A stretch of DNA of 64,000 bases from Pseudomonas knackmussii B13 (GTDB lineage: Bacteria; Pseudomonadota; Gammaproteobacteria; Pseudomonadales; Pseudomonadaceae). A program made the position numbers and the translations under genes. Where the stretch lies: positions 5,959,501-6,023,500 of the forward strand of contig NZ_HG322950.1 in NCBI RefSeq assembly GCF_000689415.1, in the 5' to 3' direction. This document shows positions 23,214 through 32,365 of this stretch, one piece after another (positions within the stretch are counted from its first letter, which is position 1; each line of letters begins with the position of its first letter). Under the pieces are notes generated by a model. The model was not told the DNA's origin. It ran no database searches and saw nothing but the letters and a program-made list of their open reading frames with translations.

Positions 23214-25838
23214 GTGAAACTTTTCCAACGCACCGCCAAGGACACGGCCGAGTTGCCGGAAGTCAGCATGCCGAAGGTCGCGCGTAGCGGCCCGGGCGCC
23301 AGACCCGAGCTGAAGTCGCTGCTGCCGGCATTCGGCGTCTCGGTGCTCGGCGTCGCCGCCGCAGGCGCGTTGCTCTGGGGCACGCTGTTCGGCAGTGCTG
23401 AGCAGACCCATCGCCAGCAGCTCGCTGGCGCATGGGCAGAGAGCCAGGCCGGCTCGCTGCGTCAAGCCCTGGCGCAGCTCGCTGCAGACACCCGCGCCAT
23501 GGCGAGCAACCCCGACCTGTTGCCTGCACTGAGCGATCCGACCCGCTCGCATGCGCTGGAAAGCACACTCGCCCATGGTCACATGGACGGGCTGCTGGAC
23601 GTCTATCTGAACGCCAACGGCGCAGCCACGCAGGATGCCAATCGGCCAGGTCCGCTCAACTACGCCGCGCTGGACATGTTGCATCGCGTGGAAATGGGCC
23701 AGAGCGTTGCGCCAGAAGCCTATCGCAACGGCCAGCGTTGGCTGGTCTACAGCGCCACCGCGCTGCGCGCCCAGGACAACAGCGTCCAGGGCACTCTGTT
23801 GCTGGTAGTCGATCTGCAACGCCTACTCAACGCCCTGCCACCCATGGCTTCGGACGTCGGCCAGCTGACCCTCGCGCAGAAGTTCGGCAATTCGCCTGCC
23901 CAGACACTACTTCAGCGCGGCGAGGCCAGCGATGCACCGGCGCTCAACCTGAGCAGCGGCAACCCGAACTGGCAACTCAGCTTCGTTCCCGGCCAGAGCA
24001 TCACTGCCACGCTCTACTCGCCGGCTCTGCTCGCCATCGCCACGCTGCTCGCGCTGAGCGGCGGCCTGCTGGGCATCTACCTCAGCGTCGGTGGCCTGCA
24101 ACGCCGCCTGCGCATCGACGCCCAGACGCTCGGCCAGTTCATCCAGGAACTCGGCGGCCAACGCAGTGCCAAAGCTCCTGAGCTGAGCCTGTCGGTCCTG
24201 CAGCCGCTGGCCCAGGCACTGGCCCGCCAGCCACGCCGCAAAACGGAAACCAATGGAAACGGCAATGGCACCGCCAGCCCCGTTGCCCCGATCGAAGCCG
24301 TTCCGGTCAAGGCCGAAGCCTACGTCCGGGCAGCAGCCACCCCCGAAACACAGCTGGTCGACCCGCTGTTCCAGAACACCGACATTCTGGATATCGACAT
24401 TCTTGATGAAGACCAGGATCTCCTGGGATTGGAGCAAAACCCCGCTATGAGCACGCCTAAAGCCCCGCAACTGCCCGCCAGCATCTTCCGCGCCTACGAC
24501 ATCCGCGGCGTGGTCGGCGACACCCTGACCGCCGAGACCGCCTACTGGGTAGGCCGCGCCATCGGCTCCGAGAGCCTGGCTCGCGGCGAGCCCTGTGTGA
24601 ACGTCGGCCGCGACGGCCGCCTGTCCGGCCCCGAGCTCGTGCAGCAGCTGATCCAAGGCCTGCTCGACTGCGGCTGCCAGGTCACCGACATCGGCATGGT
24701 GCCGACCCCGGTGCTGTACTTCGCCGCCAACGTCCTGGAAGGCAAGTCGGGCGTGATGCTCACCGGCAGCCACAACCCGCCGAACTACAACGGCTTCAAG
24801 ATCGTCGTCGCCGGCGAGACCCTGGCCAACGAGCAGATCCAGGCCCTGCGCGAGCGCATCGAGAACAACGACCTGGCTAGCGGTGTCGGCAGCGTGCAGC
24901 AGGTCGACATCCTGCCGCGCTACTTCAAGCAGATTCGTGACGACATCCCCCTGGCCAAGCCGCTGAAGGTGGTGGTCGACTGCGGCAACGGCGTTGCCGG
25001 CGTGATCGCCCCGCAATTGATCGAAGCCCTGGGCTGCACCGTGATCCCGCTGTTCTGCGACGTCGACGGCACCTTCCCCAACCACCACCCGGATCCGGGC
25101 AAGCCGGAAAACCTGGAAGACCTGATCGCCAAGGTCAAGGAAACCGGCGCCGACCTCGGCCTGGCCTTTGACGGCGACGGCGACCGCGTCGGCGTGGTGA
25201 CCAACGAAGGCACCATCATCTATCCCGACCGCCTGCTGATGCTGTTCGCCAAGGACGTGGTCTCGCGCAACCCGGGCGCCGACATCATCTTCGACGTGAA
25301 ATGCACCCGTCGCCTGATCTCGCTGATCAGCGGCTACGGCGGTCGTCCAGTGATGTGGAAGACCGGCCACTCGCTGATCAAGAAGAAAATGAAGGAAACC
25401 GGCGCCCTGCTGGCCGGCGAAATGAGCGGCCACATCTTCTTCAAGGAGCGCTGGTTCGGCTTCGACGACGGCATCTACAGCGCCGCTCGTCTGCTGGAGA
25501 TCATCAGCCAGGACAAACGTGACAGCGAGCATGTGTTCTCTGCCTTCCCGCTGGACGTCTCAACTCCGGAAATCAACATCACCGTCACCGACGAGAGCAA
25601 GTTCACCCTGATCGATGCGCTGCAGCGCAACGGCCAATGGGGCGAAGCCAACCTCACGACCCTCGACGGCGTGCGTGTCGATTACCCGAAAGGCTGGGGC
25701 CTGGTCCGCGCCTCCAACACCACCCCGGTGCTGGTACTGCGCTTCGAGGCGGACTCCGAAGCCGAACTGGAACGCATCAAGGACGTGTTCCGCAGCCAAC
25801 TCAAGGCGGTCGATCCCGCCCTGACCATTCCCTTCTGA
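23214..25838 (+). CDS. algC: phosphomannomutase/phosphoglucomutase AlgC with membrane-anchored N-terminal half
   Basis: 874-residue protein. The C-terminal 463 residues, beginning MSTPKAPQLPASIFRAYDIRG at 24447, are AlgC: phosphoserine motif TGSHNPPNYNG and metal loop FDGDGDRVG. AlgC makes mannose-1-P and glucose-1-P for alginate, LPS and rhamnolipid precursors. Upstream and in frame lie 411 residues with two membrane segments (VSVLGVAAAGALLWGTLFG, and ALLAIATLLALSGGLLGIYL about 230 residues later), enclosing a probable periplasmic domain, followed by a linker rich in Asn, Gly and Pro. The start is a GTG at 23214 after GAGGAGACG. The internal ATG 24447 could give a separate soluble AlgC, as originally described in P. 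aeruginosa. Located after dut and before argB. Confidence 0.93.
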   Translation: MKLFQRTAKDTAELPEVSMPKVARSGPGARPELKSLLPAFGVSVLGVAAAGALLWGTLFGSAEQTHRQQLAGAWAESQAGSLRQALAQLAADTRAMASNPDLLPALSDPTRSHALESTLAHGHMDGLLDVYLNANGAATQDANRPGPLNYAALDMLHRVEMGQSVAPEAYRNGQRWLVYSATALRAQDNSVQGTLLLVVDLQRLLNALPPMASDVGQLTLAQKFGNSPAQTLLQRGEASDAPALNLSSGNPNWQLSFVPGQSITATLYSPALLAIATLLALSGGLLGIYLSVGGLQRRLRIDAQTLGQFIQELGGQRSAKAPELSLSVLQPLAQALARQPRRKTETNGNGNGTASPVAPIEAVPVKAEAYVRAAATPETQLVDPLFQNTDILDIDILDEDQDLLGLEQNPAMSTPKAPQLPASIFRAYDIRGVVGDTLTAETAYWVGRAIGSESLARGEPCVNVGRDGRLSGPELVQQLIQGLLDCGCQVTDIGMVPTPVLYFAANVLEGKSGVMLTGSHNPPNYNGFKIVVAGETLANEQIQALRERIENNDLASGVGSVQQVDILPRYFKQIRDDIPLAKPLKVVVDCGNGVAGVIAPQLIEALGCTVIPLFCDVDGTFPNHHPDPGKPENLEDLIAKVKETGADLGLAFDGDGDRVGVVTNEGTIIYPDRLLMLFAKDVVSRNPGADIIFDVKCTRRLISLISGYGGRPVMWKTGHSLIKKKMKETGALLAGEMSGHIFFKERWFGFDDGIYSAARLLEIISQDKRDSEHVFSAFPLDVSTPEINITVTDESKFTLIDALQRNGQWGEANLTTLDGVRVDYPKGWGLVRASNTTPVLVLRFEADSEAELERIKDVFRSQLKAVDPALTIPF

Positions 25839-25859
25839 TTCTTCTCGGAGCCTTGCACC

Positions 25860-26765
25860 ATGTCCCAAAGCCGCGATGACGCCGCCCAGGTCGCCCGCGT
25901 CCTTGCCGAAGCCCTGCCGTACATCCGCCGCTTCGTCGGCAAGACGCTGGTCATCAAGTACGGCGGCAACGCCATGGAAACCGACGAGCTGAAGAACAGC
26001 TTCGCCCGCGACGTGGTGCTGATGAAGGCGGTCGGCATCAACCCGGTGGTGGTGCATGGTGGCGGCCCGCAGATCGGCGACCTGCTCAATCGCCTGTCGA
26101 TCGAGAGCCACTTCATCGATGGCATGCGCGTCACCGACGCGCAGACCATGGACGTGGTGGAGATGGTCCTCGGCGGCCAGGTGAACAAGGACATCGTCAA
26201 CCTGATCAACCGCCATGGCGGCAGCGCCATCGGCCTGACCGGCAAGGACGCCGAGCTGATTCGCGCGAAGAAGCTCACCGTGACCCGCCAGACGCCGGAG
26301 ATGACCAAGCCGGAAATCATCGACATCGGCCACGTGGGCGAAGTCACCGGGGTCAATACCGACCTGCTGAACATGCTGGTCAAAGGCGACTTCATTCCGG
26401 TGATCGCGCCCATCGGCGTCGGTGCCAATGGCGAGTCCTACAACATCAACGCCGACCTGGTGGCCGGCAAGGTGGCCGAGGCGCTGAAAGCCGAGAAGCT
26501 GATGCTGCTGACCAACATCGCCGGCCTGATGGACAAACAGGGCCAGGTTCTCACGGGCCTGACCACCGAACAGGTCGACAGCCTGATCGCCGACGGCACC
26601 ATCTACGGCGGCATGCTGCCGAAGATCCGCTGCGCCCTGGAAGCGGTGCAGGGTGGCGTGACCAGCGCACACATCATCGACGGCCGCGTACCCAATGCGG
26701 TGCTGCTGGAGATCTTCACCGACATCGGCGTCGGCACTCTGATCACCAACCGCAAGCACAGTTGA
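25860..26765 (+). CDS. argB: acetylglutamate kinase
   Basis: 301-residue amino-acid-kinase-family enzyme that phosphorylates N-acetylglutamate in arginine synthesis, usually the feedback-controlled step. It shows KYGGNAM (catalytic lysine region), VVHGGGPQIGDLL (glycine-rich substrate loop) and MLPKIRCALEAVQGGV near the C terminus. The N-terminal extension (QVARVLAEALPYIRRFVGKT) is typical of arginine-sensitive hexameric forms. It starts 21 bp after algC. Confidence 0.96.
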   Translation: MSQSRDDAAQVARVLAEALPYIRRFVGKTLVIKYGGNAMETDELKNSFARDVVLMKAVGINPVVVHGGGPQIGDLLNRLSIESHFIDGMRVTDAQTMDVVEMVLGGQVNKDIVNLINRHGGSAIGLTGKDAELIRAKKLTVTRQTPEMTKPEIIDIGHVGEVTGVNTDLLNMLVKGDFIPVIAPIGVGANGESYNINADLVAGKVAEALKAEKLMLLTNIAGLMDKQGQVLTGLTTEQVDSLIADGTIYGGMLPKIRCALEAVQGGVTSAHIIDGRVPNAVLLEIFTDIGVGTLITNRKHS

Positions 26766-26821
26766 CCCTTTGCCGCCATGGCCCCGGCCATGGCGGCTTC
26801 CTCCCCGCCCCGGAGGCCATC

Positions 26822-27268
26822 ATGCCTTCAGTCTTCCCCTCTCGCGGTGACTTCAGTTTCTTCCATGGCCTGCGCGTGCGCTGGGCGGAAGTCGACCCGC
26901 AAGGCATCGTCTTCAACGGCAACTACCTGATCTACACCGACGTCGCCACCACCGAGTACTACCGCAACCTGGACGTGAGCTACCCAGCGGATCTGCTGCG
27001 TGGCGGCGGCGACCTGTTCGCGGTGAAGAACACGCTCGAGTACTTCGCACCGGCGCGTTACGACGACTGGCTGGAGATGGGTGTACGCGTGCTGCGCCTG
27101 GGCCGTAGCAGCCTGACTTTCCAGGTCGCCATCTGGCGCGAGGAGCAGCCGCTTACCCTGGGTGAACTGATCTACGTCTATGCCGACGAGGAACGGCAGA
27201 GCCAGCCGGTTCCGGACTGGCTACGCGAACGGATCAGGGCCTTTGAGCGTACGCCGCCAGCGGAGTGA
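26822..27268 (+). CDS. acyl-CoA thioesterase, 4-hydroxybenzoyl-CoA thioesterase type
   Basis: 148-residue hotdog-fold thioesterase. The catalytic segment RWAEVDPQGIVFNGNYL matches the 4HBT/YbgC signature, with the Asp (in EVDPQG) as the catalytic residue. It probably hydrolyses an acyl-CoA; the acyl group cannot be read from sequence. The start at 26822 is set by a purine-rich segment (CGGAGGCCATC) just upstream. A hairpin, CCGCCATGGCC/GGCCATGGCGG, lies at 26772-26799 after argB. Confidence 0.85.
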   Translation: MPSVFPSRGDFSFFHGLRVRWAEVDPQGIVFNGNYLIYTDVATTEYYRNLDVSYPADLLRGGGDLFAVKNTLEYFAPARYDDWLEMGVRVLRLGRSSLTFQVAIWREEQPLTLGELIYVYADEERQSQPVPDWLRERIRAFERTPPAE

Positions 27269-27278
27269 CGGCAGCTCG

Positions 27279-27917
27279 TCAGCGCGAGGCGCCGAGCAAT
27301 TGCGCGAGGCGTGCGCGGTCGGCTTCGAAGGAGGCTTTGGCCTGGGCACGCAGCTGCTGGTAGCGGGCGATTTCACCTTCCAGACGCTGCTCTTCGTCCT
27401 TCAGGTTGTTCAATTGATCGACCAGAGGTGCAGCAACCTGGCGGCCGGCGCGCTCCTGATCGGCCGCCTGGGACTGCAGGTTCGCCTGCTGAGTCTTGAG
27501 TGACATCAAGTTGGCCTTGGTCACGCTACTCAAGCCATCGAGTTCGGCCAGCTTGCGATCGCGGGCGCTATCGACATCCTGCACGCTGGTGTACATCCGC
27601 AGCAGCTGGGCGTCGGAACTTGCCTGGGCCGCTTCGGCCTTGCGTGCCTTGAGCTCTTCCGGCGTCGGTGCCGGCGGCACCTCGCGGATTACCCGGCCTT
27701 GCTCATTGAGCACCTGGTAGCCCTTGCCGATGTACTGCGGCGGAACGCCCAACCGATCGATCACGGTAACGCCCTTGTCGTCGACGTAGCGGTACATCTC
27801 AATGCCACCGCTGGAAGACGGCTTACCTGTGGAGTTTGCCGCCTGCACCCCACCGGCCAGCCCAATGACCAGCAGTCCCAACAACACTCCTCTAAGGAAA
27901 GTTCTCTGCTTGGCCAT
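27279..27917 (-). CDS. DUF4124 domain-containing protein
   Basis: 212-residue secreted or membrane-anchored protein. A signal peptide (FLRGVLLGLLVIGLAGGVQAA) is followed by a short DUF4124 domain (EMYRYVDDKGVTVIDRLGVP, about 40-60). The rest is a long coiled coil (KARKAEAAQASSDAQLLRMY, then LAELDGL, LKTQQANLQSQAADQERAG and NNLKDEEQRLEGEIARYQQL). It is 15 bp downstream of pyrE on the same strand and likely co-transcribed. The function is unknown; the M23-like protein at 56990 has the same N-terminal DUF4124 motif. Confidence 0.82.
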   Translation of the reverse strand: MAKQRTFLRGVLLGLLVIGLAGGVQAANSTGKPSSSGGIEMYRYVDDKGVTVIDRLGVPPQYIGKGYQVLNEQGRVIREVPPAPTPEELKARKAEAAQASSDAQLLRMYTSVQDVDSARDRKLAELDGLSSVTKANLMSLKTQQANLQSQAADQERAGRQVAAPLVDQLNNLKDEEQRLEGEIARYQQLRAQAKASFEADRARLAQLLGASR

Positions 27918-27932
27918 GTGCGATTTTCCCGA

Positions 27933-28574
27933 TCAGATTCCGTACTGTGCGCGATAAGCTTCGACGGCAGGCAGGTGACGCTTCAGTTCGGCGTCGCCGG
28001 CGAGGAACTCCAGTACCTGCTCCAACGACACGATGCTGACCACCGGAATACCGAAGTCGCGCTCCACTTCCTGGATCGCCGACAGTTCACCCTTGCCGCG
28101 CTCCTGGCGGTTCAGCGCGATCAGTACGCCTGCAGCCTTGGCGCCCTGGGCGTCGATGATCTGCATGACCTCCCGGATCGCGGTGCCAGCAGTGATCACG
28201 TCATCGATGATCAGCGCGCGACCCTGCAGCGGGGCGCCCACCAGGGTGCCGCCTTCGCCGTGATCCTTGGCTTCCTTGCGGTTGAAGCACCAGGGCAGGT
28301 CGCGGCCATGCTGCTCGGCCAGCGCTACCGCTGTAGCGGCGGCGAGCGGAATTCCTTTATAGGCGGGGCCGAACAGCACGTCGAAGTCGATACCGCCATC
28401 GACGATGGCCGAGGCATAGAAGCGCCCCAGCTTGGCCAGTGCCACTCCCGTATTGAACAGACCGGCATTGAAGAAATACGGACTGGTGCGCCCGGACTTG
28501 AGGGTGAACTCGCCGAAGCGCAGTACACCGCGCTCGATGGCGAATTGAATGAAATCGCGTTGATATGCCTGCAT
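27933..28574 (-). CDS. pyrE: orotate phosphoribosyltransferase
   Basis: 213-residue enzyme that converts orotate and PRPP to OMP in pyrimidine synthesis. It has FTLKSGRTSPYFFNAGLF near the N terminus, the lysine-rich KEAKDHGEGG loop and the PRPP motif ALIIDDVITAGTAI. It is divergent from crc, with 82 bp between the two starts. Confidence 0.96.
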   Translation of the reverse strand: MQAYQRDFIQFAIERGVLRFGEFTLKSGRTSPYFFNAGLFNTGVALAKLGRFYASAIVDGGIDFDVLFGPAYKGIPLAAATAVALAEQHGRDLPWCFNRKEAKDHGEGGTLVGAPLQGRALIIDDVITAGTAIREVMQIIDAQGAKAAGVLIALNRQERGKGELSAIQEVERDFGIPVVSIVSLEQVLEFLAGDAELKRHLPAVEAYRAQYGI

Positions 28575-28656
28575 GGGAATAGAACCGGCGGGTATGAATT
28601 TAGCTAAACCGTTTGAGCTCGGGTATCATACACACACGTGATTTTGGGGGCCATTT

Positions 28657-29436
28657 ATGCGGATCATCAGTGTGAACGTGAATGGTATTCAGGCTGCCGC
28701 CGAGCGAGGACTCCTCAGCTGGCTGCAAGCCCAGAATGCCGACGTGATCTGCTTGCAGGATACCCGCGCCTCCGCTTTCGATCTGGATGACCCGTCCTAC
28801 CAACTGGATGGCTACTTCCTGTACGCCTGCGATGCCGAAGTGCCCAACCAGGGCGGCGTCGCACTCTATAGCCGTCTGCAACCCAAGGCCGTCATAAGCG
28901 GGCTGGGTTTCGAGACGGCCGATCGTTACGGGCGCTACCTGCAAGCCGATTTCGATAAGGTGAGTATCGCCAGCCTCTTACTGCCGAGCGGGCAAGAAGG
29001 GGATGAGAACCTGAACCAGAAGTTCAAGTTCATGGACGATTTCGCCCAGTACCTGAACAAGCAGCGTCGCAAGCGCCGCGAATACATCTATTGCGGGTCG
29101 CTGTACCTCGCCCACAACAAGCTGGACGTGAAGAACTGGCGCGAATGCCAGCAGATGCCCGGCTTCCTCGCGCCCGAGCGCGGCTGGATGGACGAGGTCT
29201 TCGGCAACATGGGCTACGTCGACGCCCTGCGCGAGGTCAACCGCGAAGGCGACCAGTACAGCTGGTGGCCCGACAGCGAGCAGGCCGAGATGCTCAACCT
29301 CGGCTGGCGCTTCGACTACCAGATCCTCACGCCGGGCCTGCGTCGATTCGTGCGCAGCGCCAAGCTGCCCCGGCAGCCGCGCTTCTCGCACCATGCGCCG
29401 TTGATCATCGACTACGACTGGTCGCTCAGCATCTGA
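28657..29436 (+). CDS. crc: catabolite repression control protein Crc
   Basis: 259-residue protein of the exonuclease III / endonuclease-phosphatase fold that in Pseudomonas acts with Hfq to repress translation of catabolic mRNAs. It begins MRIISVNVNGIQAAAERG, has DVICLQDTRAS, then SWWPDSEQAEMLNLGWRFDY and the C-terminal FSHHAPLIIDYDW. The divergent pair pyrE-crc is a conserved Pseudomonas arrangement. A TATCAT hexamer at 28623-28628 upstream may be part of its promoter. Terminated by a strong hairpin. Confidence 0.95.
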   Translation: MRIISVNVNGIQAAAERGLLSWLQAQNADVICLQDTRASAFDLDDPSYQLDGYFLYACDAEVPNQGGVALYSRLQPKAVISGLGFETADRYGRYLQADFDKVSIASLLLPSGQEGDENLNQKFKFMDDFAQYLNKQRRKRREYIYCGSLYLAHNKLDVKNWRECQQMPGFLAPERGWMDEVFGNMGYVDALREVNREGDQYSWWPDSEQAEMLNLGWRFDYQILTPGLRRFVRSAKLPRQPRFSHHAPLIIDYDWSLSI

Positions 29437-29449
29437 GCCCCAGGCGCGA

Positions 29450-29476
29450 AAAAGCCGGCTGATAGCCGGCTTTTTT
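29450..29476. terminator. bidirectional intrinsic terminator after crc
   Basis: The perfect 9-bp stem AAGCCGGCT/AGCCGGCTT (29452-29460 with 29464-29472) has a 3-base loop, A residues before it and T residues to 29476. It lies between the converging ends of crc and the DUF4870 gene. Confidence 0.87.
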
Positions 29477-29490
29477 CATTGCGCTGCGTA

Positions 29491-29853
29491 CTACTTGAGC
29501 GGCCGCCAGGTGAAGGGATAGCGGTAGTCACGCCCCTCGTTGGCTTTGATCCCGGCGATGACCGTCAGTACCAGCGCACCGACACTGACCAGCGCCAGCA
29601 GCAGAAAGCCGATCACTACCAGGCAAAGGAAAAAACTCACCAGCAGCGCCAGGCTGACGGTGATCTGGAAGTTCAGCGCTTCCTTGCCCTGACGGTCGAC
29701 GAAAGGATCGGACTCGCGCTTGATCTGCCAGACGATCAGCGGCCCGAGCAGATTGCCGAAGGGAAACACCAGGCCGAGGAAGGCGGCGAAATGGCAGAAC
29801 ATCGCCCATTGCCGGGCGTCCTGGCTCGGCCGAGCCTGCAGTTCGTCTTCCAT
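29491..29853 (-). CDS. DUF4870 domain-containing membrane protein
   Basis: 120-residue membrane protein with probable four hydrophobic segments (FCHFAAFLGLVFPFGNLLGP, ITVSLALLVSFFLCLVVIG, LLALVSVGALVLTVIAG) and the DUF4870 pattern KRESDPFVDRQGKEALNFQ. The start at 29853 is chosen for its strong ribosome site (GGAGGAAGCGC); an upstream in-frame ATG lacks one. Downstream of rph on the minus strand. Function unknown. Confidence 0.85.
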   Translation of the reverse strand: MEDELQARPSQDARQWAMFCHFAAFLGLVFPFGNLLGPLIVWQIKRESDPFVDRQGKEALNFQITVSLALLVSFFLCLVVIGFLLLALVSVGALVLTVIAGIKANEGRDYRYPFTWRPLK

Positions 29854-29881
29854 TGCGCTTCCTCCTTGGCTACTCGTGCCT

Positions 29882-30601
29882 TCAATCGGCCAGCGCAGCG
29901 CGCTGCAGTTCGAAGATTTCCTGCATGCCCTGCTGCGCCAGCTCCAGCATTGCACTCAGTTCGGCCGGCTGGAACGGCTCACCTTCGGCGGTGCCCTGGA
30001 CCTCGATGAAGCCACCGGCATCGGTCATCACTACGTTGAGGTCGGTCTCGGCAGCGGAGTCTTCCAGGTAGTCCAGGTCCAGCACCGGAACGCCCTGATA
30101 GATACCCACGGAAACCGCGGCGACCATCTGCTTCAACGGGTTGCCCTTGAGCGCGCCACGCTTCTTGAGCACGGCGAGCGCATCGATCAGCGCAACGGTG
30201 GCGCCAGTGATGGAAGCGGTGCGGGTACCGCCGTCCGCCTGGATCACGTCGCAGTCGATGTACAGGGTGTTCTCGCCGAGCTTGGTGAGGTCCAGCGCAG
30301 CACGCAGCGAACGGCCGATCAGGCGCTGGATCTCCAGGGTACGGCCACCCTGCTTGCCACGGCTCGCCTCACGCGCGTCCCGCTCGCCGGTAGAGCGCGG
30401 CAGCATGCCGTACTCGGCGGTCAGCCAGCCCTGGCCCTGTCCCTTGAGGAAGCGCGGTACGCCAGTTTCGGCGCTGACGGTGCAGATCACCTTGGTATCG
30501 CCGAACTCCACCAGCACCGAACCCTCGGCGTGCTTGGTGTAGTGGCGGGTGATGCGGATCGGGCGCAACTGGCTGGCTGCGCGGCCACTGGGACGGTTCA
30601 T
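29882..30601 (-). CDS. rph: ribonuclease PH
   Basis: 239-residue phosphorolytic exoribonuclease that trims tRNA 3' ends and is the standard partner of pyrE. It starts MNRPSGRAASQLRPI and shows GSVLVEFGDTKVICTVS, RSTGERDAREASRGKQ and FRAALDLTKLGENTLYIDCD-type RAALDLTKLGENTLYIDCDV. Full length for the family. It is divergent from yicC; the 165-bp gap between them should hold both promoters. Confidence 0.96.
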   Translation of the reverse strand: MNRPSGRAASQLRPIRITRHYTKHAEGSVLVEFGDTKVICTVSAETGVPRFLKGQGQGWLTAEYGMLPRSTGERDAREASRGKQGGRTLEIQRLIGRSLRAALDLTKLGENTLYIDCDVIQADGGTRTASITGATVALIDALAVLKKRGALKGNPLKQMVAAVSVGIYQGVPVLDLDYLEDSAAETDLNVVMTDAGGFIEVQGTAEGEPFQPAELSAMLELAQQGMQEIFELQRAALAD

Positions 30602-30766
30602 GGAGACTTCCTGTAAGCAGTGTGAATCGGGGATTGGCGGCCATTATAGAGGCCCGGCGGGCCCTGCAACCACCATCGGCGTGCGGCTGCCGACGCCGCT
30701 GGGGTACAATTGCCGGTTCAGGATGACAATTCGTCGTCTGCGCTGGAATCACAGAGAGGTAGCCCC

Positions 30767-31630
30767 ATGGTGCACAGCATGACCGCCTTCGCCCGCATCG
30801 AACGGGCCGGGACCAATGGCACCCTGAGCTGGGAGCTGCGCTCGGTGAACCACCGCTACCTGGAGCCCAACCTGCGCCTGCCGGAAAGCTTCCGCGATCT
30901 CGAAGGCGCGGTACGCGAAGCCCTGCGCCAGGGCCTGTCGCGCGGCAAGGTGGAGTGCACCCTGCGCTATGTCGAGGACACCGCCGGCAAGCCGCTGCAG
31001 GTCGATCTCGAACGTGCCGCGCAGTTGGTCACCGCCGCCGAAGGCGTCGCCGCGCTGATCCGCCAGCCGGCGCCGATCGACCCGCTGGCCGTACTGGCCT
31101 GGCCCGGCGTACTGGTGGGCGACGCCGCCGATCCTCAAGCGCTCAACGCCGACGCCCTCGCCGCGTTCAACCAGGCCCTGGACGAGCTCAAGGCCGGCCG
31201 CGCCCGCGAAGGCGCCGAACTGGCGCGGATCATCGACGAACGCCTGGGCAGCATGCAGGAAGAAGTCGCCAATCTGCGCGAGCTGGTCCCGCAGATGCTG
31301 GGCCTGCAACGGCAGAAGATCCTCGACCGCTTCGCCGAGCTGAAGCTGGAAGCCGACCCGCAGCGCCTGGAGCAGGAAATGGTCCTGCTGGCGCAGAAGA
31401 GCGACGTCGCCGAAGAGCTCGACCGCCTCAGCACGCACATCGCCGAAGTGCGCCGCGTGCTCAAGGCCGGTGGCGCCGCCGGCCGACGCCTGGACTTCCT
31501 CATGCAGGAGCTCAACCGCGAAGCCAACACCCTCGGTTCCAAGGCGTTCGACCCGCGCTCGACGCAGGCTGCCGTGAACCTCAAAGTCCTGATCGAGCAG
31601 ATGCGCGAACAGGTCCAGAACATCGAATAA
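30767..31630 (+). CDS. yicC: YicC family endoribonuclease
   Basis: 287-residue protein of the YicC family, recently shown to be an endoribonuclease in E. coli. It begins MVHSMTAFARIERAG (the conserved SMTGFA-like N terminus), with RSVNHRYLEPNLRLPE and a C-terminal DUF1732 segment RLDFLMQELNREANTLGSKA. The start at 30767 uses GAGAGGTAG upstream. It precedes gmk by 25 bp, a conserved pairing. Confidence 0.94.
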   Translation: MVHSMTAFARIERAGTNGTLSWELRSVNHRYLEPNLRLPESFRDLEGAVREALRQGLSRGKVECTLRYVEDTAGKPLQVDLERAAQLVTAAEGVAALIRQPAPIDPLAVLAWPGVLVGDAADPQALNADALAAFNQALDELKAGRAREGAELARIIDERLGSMQEEVANLRELVPQMLGLQRQKILDRFAELKLEADPQRLEQEMVLLAQKSDVAEELDRLSTHIAEVRRVLKAGGAAGRRLDFLMQELNREANTLGSKAFDPRSTQAAVNLKVLIEQMREQVQNIE

Positions 31631-31655
31631 CCCCCGAATACCCAGGAATTGCGCC

Positions 31656-32276
31656 ATGTCCGGCACCCTCTACATCGTTTCCGCTCCCTCCGGCGCCGGC
31701 AAGACCAGCCTGGTGAAGTCCCTGCTCGAAGCCATGCCCAGCGTGCGCGTCTCGGTCTCCCACACCACCCGCGGCATGCGTCCGGGCGAGGTGGACGGGG
31801 TGAACTACCACTTCGTCGGCCGCGACACCTTCGCCGCCATGCTCGAGCGCGACGAGTTCCTCGAGCACGCCGAAGTGTTCGGCAATCTCTACGGCACCTC
31901 CCAGCGCTGGATCGAGAAGACCCTCGCCGAAGGCCTGGACCTGATCCTCGAGATCGACTGGCAAGGCGCCCAGCAGGTCCGCCGGTTGATGCCGCACGCG
32001 CAGTCGATCTTCATACTGCCGCCCAGCCAGCAGGCCCTGCGCCAGCGCCTGACCAACCGAGGCCAGGACAGCGACGAGGTGATCGAGCGACGAATGCGCG
32101 AAGCTGTCAGCGAAATGAGCCATTACGTCGAATACGATCACCTGGTGATCAACGACGACTTCGCCCATGCTCTGGAAGACCTCAAGGCGATCTTCCGCGC
32201 CCGCCAGCTGCGCCAGGACGCCCAGCAGAAGCGCCACGCGGAGCTGCTGAGCGAATTGCTGGCGCCGTCGGCATAA
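31656..32276 (+). CDS. gmk: guanylate kinase
   Basis: 206-residue enzyme that phosphorylates GMP to GDP. P-loop PSGAGKTS is at residues 11-18, followed by VSVSHTTRGMRPGEVDGVNY (GMP-binding region) and NLYGTSQRWIEKTL. It lies between yicC and rpoZ, as in many gammaproteobacteria; GMP/GDP supply links it to SpoT downstream. Confidence 0.97.
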   Translation: MSGTLYIVSAPSGAGKTSLVKSLLEAMPSVRVSVSHTTRGMRPGEVDGVNYHFVGRDTFAAMLERDEFLEHAEVFGNLYGTSQRWIEKTLAEGLDLILEIDWQGAQQVRRLMPHAQSIFILPPSQQALRQRLTNRGQDSDEVIERRMREAVSEMSHYVEYDHLVINDDFAHALEDLKAIFRARQLRQDAQQKRHAELLSELLAPSA

Positions 32277-32365
32277 CAAACGGCTCTTCCATAAAGATTG
32301 GCGATTTTTTAGACTATCCAGTCCGCCCGGGCATCCGGGTTCAATTTTCCGCAACGAGGAACACC

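Noticed and set aside
29882..30766. rph-yicC gap as a site of a small gene or RNA
   Set aside because: The 165-bp gap has no start with a ribosome site; it reads as two divergent promoters.
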